This document shows, one piece after another, positions 46,801 to 62,114 of a stretch of 64,000 bases of DNA. The position numbers were made by a program, and so were the translations under genes. Source of the stretch: Bisporella sp. PMI_857 (lineage: Eukaryota; Ascomycota; Leotiomycetes; Helotiales; Helotiaceae); assembly GCA_021307315.1 (NCBI GenBank), contig JAJSPD010000019.1, forward strand, positions 310,001 through 374,000. The letters run 5' to 3'. The notes beneath the pieces were generated by a model that made no database searches, had not been told where the DNA came from, and worked only from the letters and a program-made list of their open reading frames with translations. Positions within the stretch are counted from its first letter, which is position 1. The number at the start of each line of letters is the position of its first letter.

Positions 46801-48035
46801 CGGTGCCAAGGACCAAGTCAAAAAAGCACTTTTGTCATTATACGATGATCTGCCAAATACTGAGGAAGCAAACCCAAGTGTATTCTCGGCGTACATCGCA
46901 AAACAAATCTTTGTTGCCTTGGCCACTATGTTTCGGGGAGCTCATGATATTCAATACTGGCTTGGGGAATGCGCTAGTCGTATTTCTCAGTGTGTGTCGC
47001 CGGAACAAATAGATCGATGGCATGCTGAGGGCAAACCTGTAACTCTGGACAGCACGCAATTCAAAACCGCTGTTGTATGGACTAACCCATTGCGCATGCC
47101 AGTTGTGCAACCGTACAGGCAGACCAAGTCGAAGGTTGTCCACACCAACATGCAACAACTTAATCTGTCCGAGCCCCACAGCTCAAATCCTATCAGCAAA
47201 CGCAAGCAACTTCAAGGCTTGCCTCCAAATTTTATTCACTCTTTGGATGCAAGTCATATGCTTCTTTCAGCACTCCGTTGTAACGAGAAAGGGCTGGCAT
47301 TTGCTGCAGTGCATGACTCCTTCTGGACGCATGCTGGTTCTGTGGGATCAATGAATACAATTCTGCGGGATTGTTTTATTAAGATCCACAGCGAAGATGT
47401 CATCGGCCGACTAGCTGCTGAGTTCAGTGCGAGATATAGAGGCTGCTTTTACCTTGCGAAAGTTCGTTCAGGCACTGCCCTTCACCGAAGACTCGTTGAG
47501 CTGAGGAAGTCACGCGGAGGAACACACCGAGCGAAGGATAATGTCAAAATGAAAGAGCTTATGCAGGAGAGAAAACGCTGGCAGCTTCTTGAGTCACCAA
47601 ACCCAGCGAAGGTCGAAGAAGGGAAGCGCATGCATACTCCTGGTAGCGTCTTTGAGGAGATGTCCGCCGATGGAGATCTTGCCGCCGAAGATGAACTTGC
47701 AGAGATTGGCCTTGGCAAACTATCTGATGCCTCGGCTGGTACAGGGTGTACAACTCAACCAGCTAATGGCACAGAAGAATTTGCAGCACCAACGACTTTG
47801 GGAGATGATAATTCAAAGTTATCACACTTTGAGAAAACAATAACGACAGTGACATCCAAAAAAGGAAAGGCGAAGTCACATGTAGAAACCTGGGTGTGGC
47901 TGCCGCTGAAATTTCCTCCAGTTCCAAAAAGGGTATGTTATGTTTCTCCTGCCGCCATGTAATGTATTTGCTTACCATCTACAGGGAGACTTTGATGTTT
48001 CAAGACTTAGAAATAGCCAGTATTTCTTTTCATAA
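43850..48035 (+). CDS. RPO41: Mitochondrial DNA-directed RNA polymerase (T7-like)
   Basis: Two exons, 43850-47932 and 47985-48035, give 1377 aa. The ATG at 43850 (ACAACAATG, MLLRAARRRTHPNAIQN) gives a typical import presequence. The C-terminal half is the single-subunit T7-type polymerase. Motif A is HQDGTCNGLQHYAALGGD with Asp near residue 901. Motif B is KRKIVKQTVMTNVYGVT near 965-985. Motif C is AVHDSFWTHA with Asp near 1155. The N-terminal half, with helical repeat-like segments, is the PPR-like extension used with accessory factors. A short terminal exon added across GTATGT...CTACAG yields GDFDVSRLRNSQYFFS, and a terminal FFS is typical of the family. Without that splice the protein would end in an unrelated tail. 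It transcribes mitochondrial genes. Confidence 0.96.
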
Positions 48036-48655
48036 GCTCTAACTTCTAGCCTGCTCAAAATAAGGCATGTTGCACAGAAGCACTTTTGAGCTGAATTATT
48101 CAGGCGTTCAAAACCAGATCTTTGTTCAAACAACGCGGCATAGCGAGCGGATTTTTGAGATTTTTTTTGGGGCTTGGGTGGCGTTTGAAAGGCGCATTTC
48201 TTCGGATCATGATTACAAGGGTCAATCTTTATCCGAAAACATATTAGGGCAGGGCATATCCCATGTACGCATATCATAGGAGGTAATTTATCCAGGGTTT
48301 TCAGGCAAAGGTCCAAAATAGAAGGCCAAGGCGATGTACATTATGTAGAATAGATATCTCAGATGATGAGCTGTCTCCAAATAATGTTTGCTATGTCCCA
48401 AATGTCACATTAGTCTCCGCAGAAATACGAGGTATCATCCTCATTAAGACTGAAGTGGTCACATCGCGTTTGTATACCTGTTTGCGGCAGAGCCCACTGC
48501 AGCTCTCGAGTAGTTCTTACTCGGCTATCAGGCTTTATTGGTATAGAATAGCCATTAGAGTTAAGGACACCCAAAGAGCACCTTACTTTTTAGTACAAAG
48601 AGGGGACAAATTCTAAATTGCATCAATTCCTAAGTTCAATCTATCCTGTGCAAAT
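48036..48655. other. Intergenic between RPO41 and secreted-protein gene
   Basis: About 620 bp of 3' flank and promoter. No additional gene seen. Confidence 0.6.
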
Positions 48656-49622
48656 ATGTTCTCCTTCCATAAGTTTGAAGCACTGATAATGCTCTTGCTT
48701 GCGTAAGTACATCTTATCCTACCGTGTCTAGCTATTCTAATACTCTGCTAGGCAGGAGGCTCTGAGCTTGCATGAGCTCCTTGAAAGGACCGCCTCAACA
48801 TGTGGACCTTCAATCCTCACTTCTCAACGGATTGTCACGTATGAAGATATCATTACTATTTCTCATTCATGCTACTCATATACAGTGGCGACTCCGGGAT
48901 CTAGCGGTTAGTGATCATATCCTAAAATTCGACTTCAAATCTCACACTCATAGGTTGCCCTACATACTCGTGCCCATATCACCCAGACTGTACGACCAGT
49001 ACCACAACAACACTTTATGTACCTCCAGGAGACTCCTGTATGTGTAACATTTCTATATTCGAAAATCACATTTGACTCATCACAAACAGGCTGCGCATTT
49101 ACACCCACCATAACAACAGCAGGACCTTGTTCCACTTGCCAAACAGGCTGCAAAACCAACACAATCACTGCAACCATAACAACCACCCCCACTGCCCTTT
49201 CTCTTCCCACCCCTCCTTCCCTCACTCCAGTCATCCCTCCCCCGCCTCCTCCCTTGCCTACATCTCTTCCTTCTGTGATCACGGTCCCTCCACCCACCCC
49301 AATCCCTAGCTATCCCCCTAGGCAAGTGGCAGCATGCACTACCACAATTTTCAACAGCAATGGCTGGGATTTGAGCCCGACAAGGACGTTGTATCTTTGG
49401 ACGATAACGCAAACGGTCAGCACGGATTGTCATGGGTGTCAGACCATCGTTGAGAGTGGGCTGCATGGTGTTGGGCCGGGCGTGTAAGTTTTTCTTTCTT
49501 GTTTCATCTTCTTTCTATTTTTATACTGATGTAGTACTGACTGGAATAGTGGTTGGACTGCGACGTATAACAATCCTAACCCCACGACTACCACGCAGTA
49601 TGCATGTATCAAGTCGTGGTAA
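48656..49622 (+). CDS. Small secreted Cys/Pro/Thr-rich protein
   Basis: Five exons, 48656-48702, 48752-48906, 48954-49037, 49090-49483 and 49550-49622, give 250 aa with all phases consistent. MFSFHKFEALIMLLLAQEAL acts as a signal peptide. Cysteines cluster in CPTYSCPYHPDC, CCAFTP, CSTCQTGC, then CTTTIFN, DCHGC and a final CIKSW. Between them is a Thr/Pro-rich spacer with a run of six Pro (VIPPPPPPLP), probably O-glycosylated. The whole resembles wall-associated or secreted fungal proteins with Thr-rich TxTxT strings. There is no GPI-anchor tail, since it ends in a soluble YACIKSW. I recognise no catalytic motif. A wall protein or host-interaction factor are both possible, neither shown. Confidence 0.78.
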
Positions 49623-50364
49623 AGTTATGGATTTGGTTTCTGTAAGGAGGATCAATGACAAGAAAACATCCAGAATATATTAGTACTTCTAGTTTTCAAA
49701 ACCCCAAAATCACCAGTTTGATCATGATTCTTTATTCCGTCCTTGGACTGCGTGTATACGGTGTATCCCAAACCTGCGTGTGTATTTGAGTGTATGAATT
49801 TCTAGGATATGCATCATGGTTGCCGAGCCACATTAGCCAGAATAATTATGCGCATGTTGATTGGGATGGCTAGGGCTAAATCCAGAATGATCCTTTTGAG
49901 CACAGATTTAGGATGAATAACTCTTTATTGCATCAAGATTGAGAACATAGGTCTGTCATCCCAAAGCTTCGTCGAAAATGACCAGTGAAATCGCATCTGT
50001 TTTTCCAGTAGGAAATTCTTTAAGTTGAGAACATTCATGTACGACTTGGAAATAGAACATTCAGAGCTCCAAGATGCTAATGAGGTGAATCTTTAGACGA
50101 CACGATCCAAGATATATCACTTCAAGCTTAATATCCCAAAATCGCAGCCACTACAAGTTTTGCTTCTCCTGGCATCATGGCCAGATCGTTGAGTGATAAA
50201 ACAAGCAGAATCCCTAATCACGTGTTTGCTACCTGTGTCGATTGCTTCAATAGGCTTAGCGCTGCCGCGTTTGTGGGGCTCTAGGCTTTTATGTCGCGCC
50301 TTGAGATTATTTGGACTTGCGATTTTCAACCTCAGCCATCGCAACCTTTGAGCCATTCACCATC
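49623..50364. other. Intergenic, CEF1 promoter region
   Basis: About 740 bp, AT-rich; short frames only. Confidence 0.55.
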
Positions 50365-52839
50365 ATGCCTGTCGTTAAAGGAGGAGTTTGGACGAATATA
50401 GAAGATGAGGTACGTGTGAAATTATAGCTATTCTATAAATTATCTTTAAACCTGAAAGCTAACTCATTGGATCAGATTCTCAAGGCGAGTGTCTCCAAAT
50501 ATGGACTCAATCAATGGGCTCGAGTCTCCTCCCTCCTTGCGCGCAAAACACCGAAACAATGTAAAGCGCGGTGGAGCGAGTGGTTGGATCCGGGTATTAG
50601 AAAGATAGAATGGTCAAAGGAAGAAGATGAAAAGTTACTGCATCTAGCGAAGTTAATGCCTACGCAATGGAGAACAATCGCACCGCTAGTTGGCAGAACG
50701 GCAACGCAGTGTCTTGAACGCTACCAAAGGTTGCTAGATGAAGCGGAGCAAAGGGAGTCCGGAGAGCTAGGACTTGGTGGGCCAGACGGAGGGGAGAACA
50801 AAGCTCCCTCTGCAGATGATGTTCGTCGACTGCGCCCTGGAGAGGTTGACCCCGACCCGGAATCAAAGCCTGCAAGGCCTGATACGGTAGATATGGATGA
50901 GGATGAGAAGGAGATGTTAAGTGAGGCTCGGGCTCGACTGGCGAATACACAGGGAAAGAAGGCTAAGCGGAAAGCTCGTGAGCGACAGTTGGAGGAGTCT
51001 AGACGCATGGCAGCTCTGCAGAAGCGTCGTGAGCTCAAGAGCGCAGGTATCAATATCAAGGTCACCAACAAGAAGAAGGGTCAGATGGACTACAATGCCG
51101 ACATCCCGTTTGAGAAGAAAGCGGCGCCTGGATTCTACGAAACCTCGGAAGAAATGCTTATGAATGAGAAAGAACGCGAGGCCTTCGACCCCCGGAAGCA
51201 ACAGCTGGCCAATAAACGTAAAGGTGATGGCGAAGACGAGCACGAACGCAAGAAGCAGAAGAACGATAAGAATGCTCCATCTGCATCCTATCAAGCAGCG
51301 ATTAAGGCTGGCCAGCTACAAAAGATCCGAGAGGCTGAGCAAAGTAGTAAGAGAAGAGCACTGGTTTTACCAGCACCTCAGGTTGGGGAAGGAGAGCTAG
51401 AAGAGATTGTGAAGATGGGAATGATTGGAGAAAGAGCTAACATCGCGGCAAGATCCAGCGAGAACGATGCGACTCGTGGATTGGTGAACACATATTCGAC
51501 CATCAACAGCGGTGCGCCTATACGCACTCCTAGAGCTCCAGCTCAAGAAGATCATATTGCCAACGAGATTAGGAACATTCGGGCCCTTACTGAGACCAAA
51601 TCATCATTGCTCGGTGGTGAAAATACTCCTTTATATGAAGGAGCAGGCAGCACAGGTTTTGACGGTGTAACGCCACGACGACAAGATATTCAGACACCAA
51701 ATCCCATGGCCACTCCATTCCGCCAGCCGGGTGTTGGTGCGACTCCGTTGCACGGTTCGGGAGCGACACCAATGCGTACGCCTCGTGATAATTTTGCGCT
51801 CAACTCAGACAGCGGAATGTCCTTAGTAGGACAAACACCTAGAGATTTGAAACTGCGGGAGATCGCTGCAAAGCAACAATTGAAGCAGGGGCTAGCTTCT
51901 TTGCCTAAACCAAAGGATGTAGAGTGGGAACTGGAATTACCCGAGGAGCAAGAAGAATCTAAACTATCCGAAGTGGTTTCAGAGGAAGATGCGGAAATCA
52001 GAGACCAGCGAAACCGACAAATTCGAGAGGCCCAAGAGAAGCTTGACTTTGCACGACGGACCCAGGCTGTGCAGAGGGGTCTTCCACGACCCAGCGTGGT
52101 TGATGTTGATGCACTACTCAATGAAGTTTCTATTATTGAGGATCCTGTGGAAGCCGCAATCAGAAGAGAGGCAGCTTTACTCGTAGCAAACGATGCTCTG
52201 AAATTCCCAGTCCCCGGCACCAAGGTCAAAGGGACAGCAAAACCTCTAGACAGTTTTGACGATGAATCGCTAGCCAATGCGCGCCTGATGGTCCTGCAGC
52301 AGGTGCCAAGCGAACTTGCTGAACAAGGATCCGATATATTTAAAACCGCTTGGGCAGATGCACAAAGCTCTTCCTTACTCCCTTACCTAAGCGCCTACGA
52401 TTCGGACGATGAAGTTGACGAGCGTCAAATGCTCGAAGATGCCTTCAATGTAAATATGACATATTTCTGTCCTCTCTATTACATACAATTGCTAACAAAC
52501 AGACAGACAATCCAAGACTCCATTCTGTCCGCCGCAGAGAAAGGCAACAAGCTCGAGAAGAAACTAGCTCTCCACCTAGGTGGCTACCAAAACCGTGCCA
52601 AAACCCTCCGCCAGAAAATTAGCGAAGCAAACGACGCCCTGGAGAAAGCAACATTCTCGCTGAACTCCTTCAAAACGCTTCAGATCTCGGAAGAGGCGGC
52701 GATCTCATCGAGGTTGGAGGCGCTGCGAGACGAGGTCGGGTATGTGAGCAAGAGGGAGCGCGAGGCGCAGGATCTTTATAGGGTTAGGAGGGAAGAACTC
52801 AATGCGCTGGTGCAGGAGGGTACGAATGGGTATCACTAG
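50365..52839 (+). CDS. CEF1: Pre-mRNA-splicing factor CDC5/CEF1
   Basis: Exons inferred are 50365-50409, 50476-52449 and 52507-52839, giving 783 aa. Two Myb/SANT repeats start the protein: [15 protein letters not shown] joined to [20 protein letters not shown], then [21 protein letters not shown] Lys/Arg-rich nuclear region ([17 protein letters not shown]) and [20 protein letters not shown] follow, as in human CDC5L. The C-terminus ([20 protein letters not shown]) is the helical part that binds other NineTeen-complex members. The protein is a core scaffold of the NTC/Prp19 complex in the active spliceosome. The second intron, 57 nt from GTAAAT to ACAG with a GCTAAC branch, has no stop and is a multiple of three, so it can be missed or retained. 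Splicing it gives DAFNTIQDSIL, the family sequence. Confidence 0.93.
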
Positions 52840-53773
52840 ACGAAAGGGGAAGATGTAGAATATGTAATGCTAGGGTATTAGGAAATGGGACAAGATTTAC
52901 CACCTAAGCAGCAGCGTTTAACCTAAAGACGTGATGTTGCCCATGTCGATGGGTCTTTGGAGCCGGAGCCAGTGAAGATAGGGTTCCCATCAGTGGTAAC
53001 CGGCCCAGGCACCGGCGCAGCGAAGACAGGAAGCGCGAGGAAGAAGGTTGCTGGAGCGAACGTGAAGAAGCGCATGGTGAATAGATGCAACAAAGATCGA
53101 CAAAGATATCACCGCAAAGAATCTAGAGTTTTCCGATGCAAAAAGAAGGGCCTCCCCAAATATATATATATATATATATATAAAGAGAACCAAAAGTAAT
53201 TTTCTCGTGTTGTCTGAAGGGAAATCAAAATCCACGAACAACCAAACGTAGGTCATCACCCCGTCCTATTTATCGCGCCTTCGCTCTCCCTTTAGAGAAC
53301 GGGAAGAAGGGGGGGGGAAATTGAAAGCGGCACAGCTAGATCTAGGCCCCCCATATCCAACATCGATGACTCCCTCTTTTTTTTTTTCCTCGAACAATCC
53401 TACCTTTTTTATTTTCTCTCTGCGGCGTCGACGCCAGGCAGACGAGCTGGTTGTTGGTGTGTTCAGGGGGTGTGGAGGCTCGGTGGTCGCGACGTTGGTA
53501 TTCCCCCCTAGGGTTTTACGTAGGTAGCATTAGAGCGTGAGGCTACAAAAAGTATGGGTATGTAAGCTATAGTGGGGATTTTGGATTGGTAGCCGTCATA
53601 ATGTGGGGACCGTCCTTTGGTAGGTCTTGGCAAGCACGCGGCCCGCCCGGGAAAAAAGTGGAATCGCATCAGTTTACATACATCATTCGCAATTTTTGCT
53701 TGCCCTCTCCTTCCCACATCAACCTCATACCCGTCACGGCAAGCCGCCTTCCCCTTTTTTTTTTTTGGAAACC
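52840..53773. other. Intergenic, GILT gene promoter, with AT microsatellite
   Basis: About 0.9 kb. It holds a (TA)11 run at 53161-53182, G and T runs near 53310 and 53375, and a short T-run just before the GILT start. No gene is supported. Confidence 0.55.
53161..53182 (+). repeat. (TA)11 microsatellite
   Basis: Eleven perfect TA units in the intergenic region about 0.3 kb after the CEF1 stop codon. Confidence 0.9.
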
Positions 53774-54745
53774 ATGGCGCCCATACCACCGAGCCTCAAG
53801 TTTGCTGCGGCGGGGGACGAAAAACTTCCATATGACGAGCGGGGCGCGGAGATCCCGCCCCCATCGGCGAGGAAACCAGCTCGGAAAACAAACACATTCG
53901 TCGCGGGGATATCGATGGTCGCCCTGCTCTACCTGATCTATGTCCTCCTTCCGGGCAGCGGCTGGATATCTGCCCTCTCGTGCCATTCTGCCCCGGGGTT
54001 GCCTGCCGATGAGGGAGCCCTTGAGGCGCCGGGTGCCGTAGGGGGGGAAACGCAGGATGTCTTGAGAGAAGGAGGAGCGGGGGTGGGAGGGGTTAGCAGG
54101 ACCAAGGTCCCGCTCGAGGCGCACATCATGTCGAAATGTCCTGATGCCAGGGACTGCTTGAGGGACCTCGTCTTGCCCGTTATGCAGCGCGTGGTCGATA
54201 AGGTGGATTTCCGGCTGAGTTATATCGGCACGCCGACGGATAATGACGGCGTGTCTTGCATGCATGGGCCGGAGGAGTGTATGGGGAATATTATTGAGCT
54301 GTGCGCCGCGCAGATCTAGTAGGTTTCCCCCATTCATCTTACACTCCAAATAAGCTTGCTATGGGTATTGTTAAGATGCGCCGATGCTAACATGTCATTC
54401 GACAGTCCCGATCCAAAGATCTATCTCGGCTTTACGAATTGCTTGTTCAAGGACTACCCGTCCATCCCGCAGCACTCGCTGGTAGAGGACTGCGCCCTGG
54501 AGCACGCGATCGAGATCAAGAAGCTGGACGAGTGCGCGGTGCGAGACAACGGGGCGTACGCGATGAGGTTGCTGCGGGATAGCGTGAGGAGGAGCAAGGA
54601 TGCGGGCGTCACGAAGAGTTGTACGGTCAGACTGGACGAGGAGATCTATTGCATTAGGGATGATGGAAAGTGGAAGGACTGCCCGAAAGGACCCGGCGTC
54701 AATGATTTGGTGCTTGCGGTGGAGAAGCTGTGGCAGGCTTCTTGA
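53774..54745 (+). CDS. GILT-family (thiol reductase-like) type II membrane protein
   Basis: Two exons, 53774-54318 and 54406-54745, give 294 aa. The start ACCATGG is ideal. Residues 41-60 (TFVAGISMVALLYLIYVLLP) form one membrane helix after a basic, cytosolic N-terminus, so the rest should face the lumen. VPLEAHIMSKCPDARDCLRD and SCMHGPEECMGNIIELC match the GILT family (PF03227), including the CxHGxxExxGN-type signature (Cys162, Cys169, Cys177). The redox CxxC of mammalian GILT is replaced by CPDARDC (Cys122, Cys128; five residues between), so thiol reductase activity is doubtful. The intron splits a Tyr codon and has a GCTAAC branch. The gene is clearly more GC-rich than its neighbours. It probably works in the vacuole or secretory route; function is unproven in fungi. 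Confidence 0.88.
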
Positions 54746-55343
54746 GAGGAGGTGAAAGGGGAGTGCATGGATTGGAGTGGGGGTTTGACAACTGGATGAT
54801 AATTTGAATACCCATTGGCATTTCGCCTGTAGCTTTAATCAATGATATTATGAATGCGAGACGTAGATGTACTCTGCGATATGACAGCTGTTCAGCAGCC
54901 TCAGTCCAACATTGACGTTGAAAATCGTGAGTAGTAGAGGAAATTAACTAGCAGCGCACGGCATAGAGGAACCAGCAGGCTGGAAATATATCTCACGGCA
55001 GACGTAAGAAGTTGACAAGATCTATTACGAAGGGCCATATGTAGGCTACTAAAAATCAGCGCCGTGTTGACCACCACCCAAGAACAACGCCTTCTAAGAA
55101 GCGAAAGAAGTAACCTATCATGATCTCGCATCATCCATCATCCGGTGTATCTTAAGAACCTCATGCCACATATCTCTTCCTTGTCTCGTCTCTCCACGCT
55201 CATGATGTGCAGAGGATTGATTTCCCTCTAGGCACCTGCTCTACGATAAGAGACGAGACTTTTCATAACAACATATTTTGTTCGGAGCGGGCACTGGGTA
55301 TCGTGAAGTATGAAATGCAAAATCCTTTCCATCATCAACTTGT
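54746..55343. other. Convergent 3' region of GILT and PKC genes
   Basis: About 600 bp without coding signal. Confidence 0.6.
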
Positions 55344-59092
<3,749 letters not shown>

Positions 59093-59642
59093 GGTCGCAA
59101 TAGGGTGCGCGTCTCTACACGCTGCGATGTGGTGGTTTCTCTCTCTATGTTAAAAAATCGAGGAGTTTCCCCTCTGACGTTTTATGGTCCGCAGGATAGA
59201 AAGTGGTTGAAGTGGGGTCAGGCTGTTGACGCCGCCGGGTGCCGCGTTCTGGTTCAAACAAAGCAGGGAATAAGTGGCTACAAAAGCTAAGCTTCGATGA
59301 ATCACGCATAAGAAGGTGGGATGGCGACACGGAGAATGTCGAGGATCACTGCTTGAGGTGTTTCGAAAGTATTGTATTTAGACCGTGGCGAGGAGGTGGT
59401 GTTGCACCACACGTGCAGTGCAGGGCAACAAAGTCCTATTCCTTTTCGCTACCCTACCAGTTACGAGTGCCGTTGGGTCGGGACAGATAAATGCCTTTTT
59501 AGTTTCTGTTGGCTAGTGAGTGACCTTGTGTTTGCAGCACGCTCAGCCACGGGTGACTTGCTGAAGCGAACGGCCGAAAAGGATGTTTTATGCTGGATGA
59601 TGGTAAAGAATCAAATCAAATTACATCACATCAACAACAAAG

Positions 59643-59672
59643 CAGTGCAGTGCAGTGCAGTGTAGTGTAGTG
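59643..59672 (+). repeat. Pentanucleotide repeat (CAGTG)4(TAGTG)2
   Basis: Six units, the last two differing by one base, about 550 bp upstream of the PKC start codon. Confidence 0.85.
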
Positions 59673-60648
59673 CAAAGCAGAGAGAAATGTTGAGGTTGTC
59701 TTTGTTCCAGCCCCACGTGAATGTGGGATTTCAGGAATGGAACTTCAGCCCAGCCTTGAAAGAAAAAAGAGCCTGTCGGGGATTTTTACTTGCCACACAG
59801 AAAATGCGAGGACGTTTTCCCTTTTTTTTTTTTCCTTTTTTTTTCAGAGGAGGAGGTTTTATGATATGTTGCAATGAAGCTGCACGTACAAGCTCACGTA
59901 AAACACATGGTAAGGTTGAGGATCATATTCCAAATGTTCTGGCTTCATGTTCTGTCATCAGTTAAGGATGGATGGATGGATGGAGGGGCAACTTTTTTTT
60001 TCCCCATTTGCCTCCGCACAGCTGGGGTAGTAGGAATTGAAGATTACTTAGAGAGGGAGGGGAGGAGGGGTTGTTAATTTGCTTTTAATTTGATACGAAC
60101 TTCTGGCACGGGCTCCAAAGCAAAAGTCGTCATCACTCCACTCCAAAGGAACTTCCCAGGCTGCGTTAGGCCTTGGCATCAAAATGTATTTCACAATGAA
60201 TATGTGAACAGAGCATGGCTATGTTCGGATGCTCTTACCTCCGCCTTCCACAAATCTGACTCATTCGATTCATTATTGGTCAAGCCCGTCCAAGTCCAGC
60301 CGTACACTTTTTTTTAACCATAGGTCAGGCCATCTCTCCCTGCCATCTGCCACCCTCTCTTCTTAGTGGTCGTCTAATCTGCATAAGGCTACTTGTAGTT
60401 GTTTATAAGCACATGCACAATTACTCATTCAAGTAGAAACTATTGACGTATGTTTCTTTCATCAATTCAGATACTAGTATTTCTTCTAAGATCATACGTT
60501 ATATATGAAGTACACTCTTCTTGGATCATGATTGGATGACCGAAAGGGATCTAAGCTACATGTTCGCCAACTCCGGCCGTTTTCCATGCAAAAATACGAG
60601 AATATGCTAATCCTTTTTCAGGGGCAAGGAAGGGTCACTTGCTCAAAA

Positions 60649-60652
<4 letters not shown>

Positions 60653-60682
<30 letters not shown>
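60653..60682 (+). repeat. (TC)15 microsatellite directly after the ACAD stop codon
   Basis: Fifteen perfect units end two bases short of the TAG stop (60685-60687) of the minus-strand acyl-CoA dehydrogenase. In the mRNA this is an AG-rich tract at the very start of the 3' UTR. Confidence 0.92.
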
Positions 60683-60684
<2 letters not shown>

Positions 60685-62114
60685 CTATGAAGTATACTGC
60701 TTCTGGAGCAATTTGGCGATAGTCGTTAGTTGAATGTTGCTGGTTCCTTCGTAGATGGCACCAATCTTGCTATCTCTCCACATCTTCTCCGCAATGCCCT
60801 CACGAACGAAACCCATGCCCCCCATCCACTCGACGCCGAGTCCACTCACTTTTCCAGCAACCTGTGAAGCATAAAGCTTCGCCATGGCTGCATCTTTGAC
60901 GAAGTCCTCACCAGCCTCCTTCTTGCGTGCGGCATTGTACACCAATGCTCTCGCGGCGGTAAGTTCAACATATGCTTGCGCGATCTGGTGCTGCATGCCC
61001 TGGAATTCGCCAACCAGCTTTCCAAATTGCTTACGATCATTCCACACGTACTTGACGGCATTCTCGAAAGCTCCCAGAGCAAGTCCAGTCATCTGAGCCG
61101 CAATACCAATTCTACCCTCATTCAGTAGAGAAATGGCATATTTGTATCCATGGCCCTCCTGGCCAAGGAGATTTCCCTTGGGTATTTCGACATCGTCGAA
61201 TGTGAGGACGCACGTGCTGCTGGCTCTGATGCCAAGCTTCTTCTCCTTTTTGGCGATCTCAAATCCCTTCGTGCCCTTCTCTACAATGAACGCGCTGATT
61301 CCCTTGTATCCTAAGCTGGGGTCAAGAGTGGCGAACACGATGAAGAAGTCGGCCTCCATCGAGTTTGTAATCCACATCTTGCTACCGGAAATCTTGTAGC
61401 CAGAGTCGGTCTTAGTAGCCTTGGTAGCTAGAGCAAATGCGTCTGAGCCGGAAACAGGCTCGGACAAGCAAAAAGAACCTGTGCGAGTTAGCCAAGACAG
61501 TTTCATTGCGTGAAAGTGATTCGCTTACCGACTGTGTTTGTAGCCAGCTTTGGCAGCCACTTCTTCTTGAGCTCCGAACTACCATATTTTATGACGGCAG
61601 TGTTCACCAAGGTATTGTGCACATCAACCATGACACTGACGCTAGGATCCACCCTAGCCAGCTCCTCGATGCCAACAATAGCCGCCGTGAAGTTCATGCC
61701 CGCACCGCCATACTCTTCCGGAATCTCGACGCCCATTAACCCTTGTTCAAACAGCTGTTCCACAACGGCAGGATCCATCTTCTCATTCTCGTCCATTTCT
61801 CTCACTTTAGGCGCAATCACATCGTTGGCGAACTTGGACACAGACTCCGCCATCATTGCCTCGACTTCGGACATATGCGTGATGGGCGTGGGAGGGATAT
61901 CGGTGATGTCAAAAGCTTCATTCCGTCGTGCTGCCGTCGCGGATAGTAACCTCGCGCTACAAAATCCGTTAGCATAAAGTATCCACCGTTGCCATTGAGA
62001 ATTTACTTACTGTTGGTATATCCTCGTCGGCCCCGCAGCTCTGATTGCTGGTCGTGCCGTAGATGCTGCTGCCCTCCTCACCACTGGGCGTAACGCATTT
62101 ACAATCGAAGACAT
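60685..62114 (-). CDS. Short/branched-chain acyl-CoA dehydrogenase, mitochondrial
   Basis: Three exons, 62114-62011, 61956-61529 and 61478-60685, give 441 aa. The first ~45 residues (MSSIVNALRPVVRRAAASTA...) form an Arg/Ala-rich mitochondrial presequence, and its junction to exon 2 is in phase. IPEEYGGAGMNFTAAIVGIE is the N-terminal helical domain. Splicing rebuilds GSFCLSEPVSGSDAF, the first family signature. QFGKLVGEFQGMQHQIAQAY and IYEGTSNIQLTTIAKLL carry the flavin-binding signature and, in YEG, the likely catalytic Glu. The enzyme makes the alpha-beta double bond in short or branched acyl-CoAs, as in isoleucine/valine breakdown, passing electrons to ETF. It is closest in style to human ACADSB; a butyryl-CoA dehydrogenase role is the alternative. 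Confidence 0.94.

Larger units (their letters stand above)
59093..60684. other. PKC promoter region and ACAD 3' flank, repeat-rich
   Basis: 1.6 kb. It holds the CAGTG-type pentamer repeat, a GGAT tetramer run near 59967-59983, T-runs near 59820-59845, and the TC microsatellite at its right end. No gene is supported. Confidence 0.55.

Noticed and set aside
51690..52277. 195-codon minus-strand frame inside CEF1
   Set aside because: Antisense to a conserved coding exon; Ser-rich composition typical of a shadow.
53669..54349. 226-codon minus-strand frame over the GILT gene
   Set aside because: Antisense to a GC-rich conserved gene with no domain of its own.
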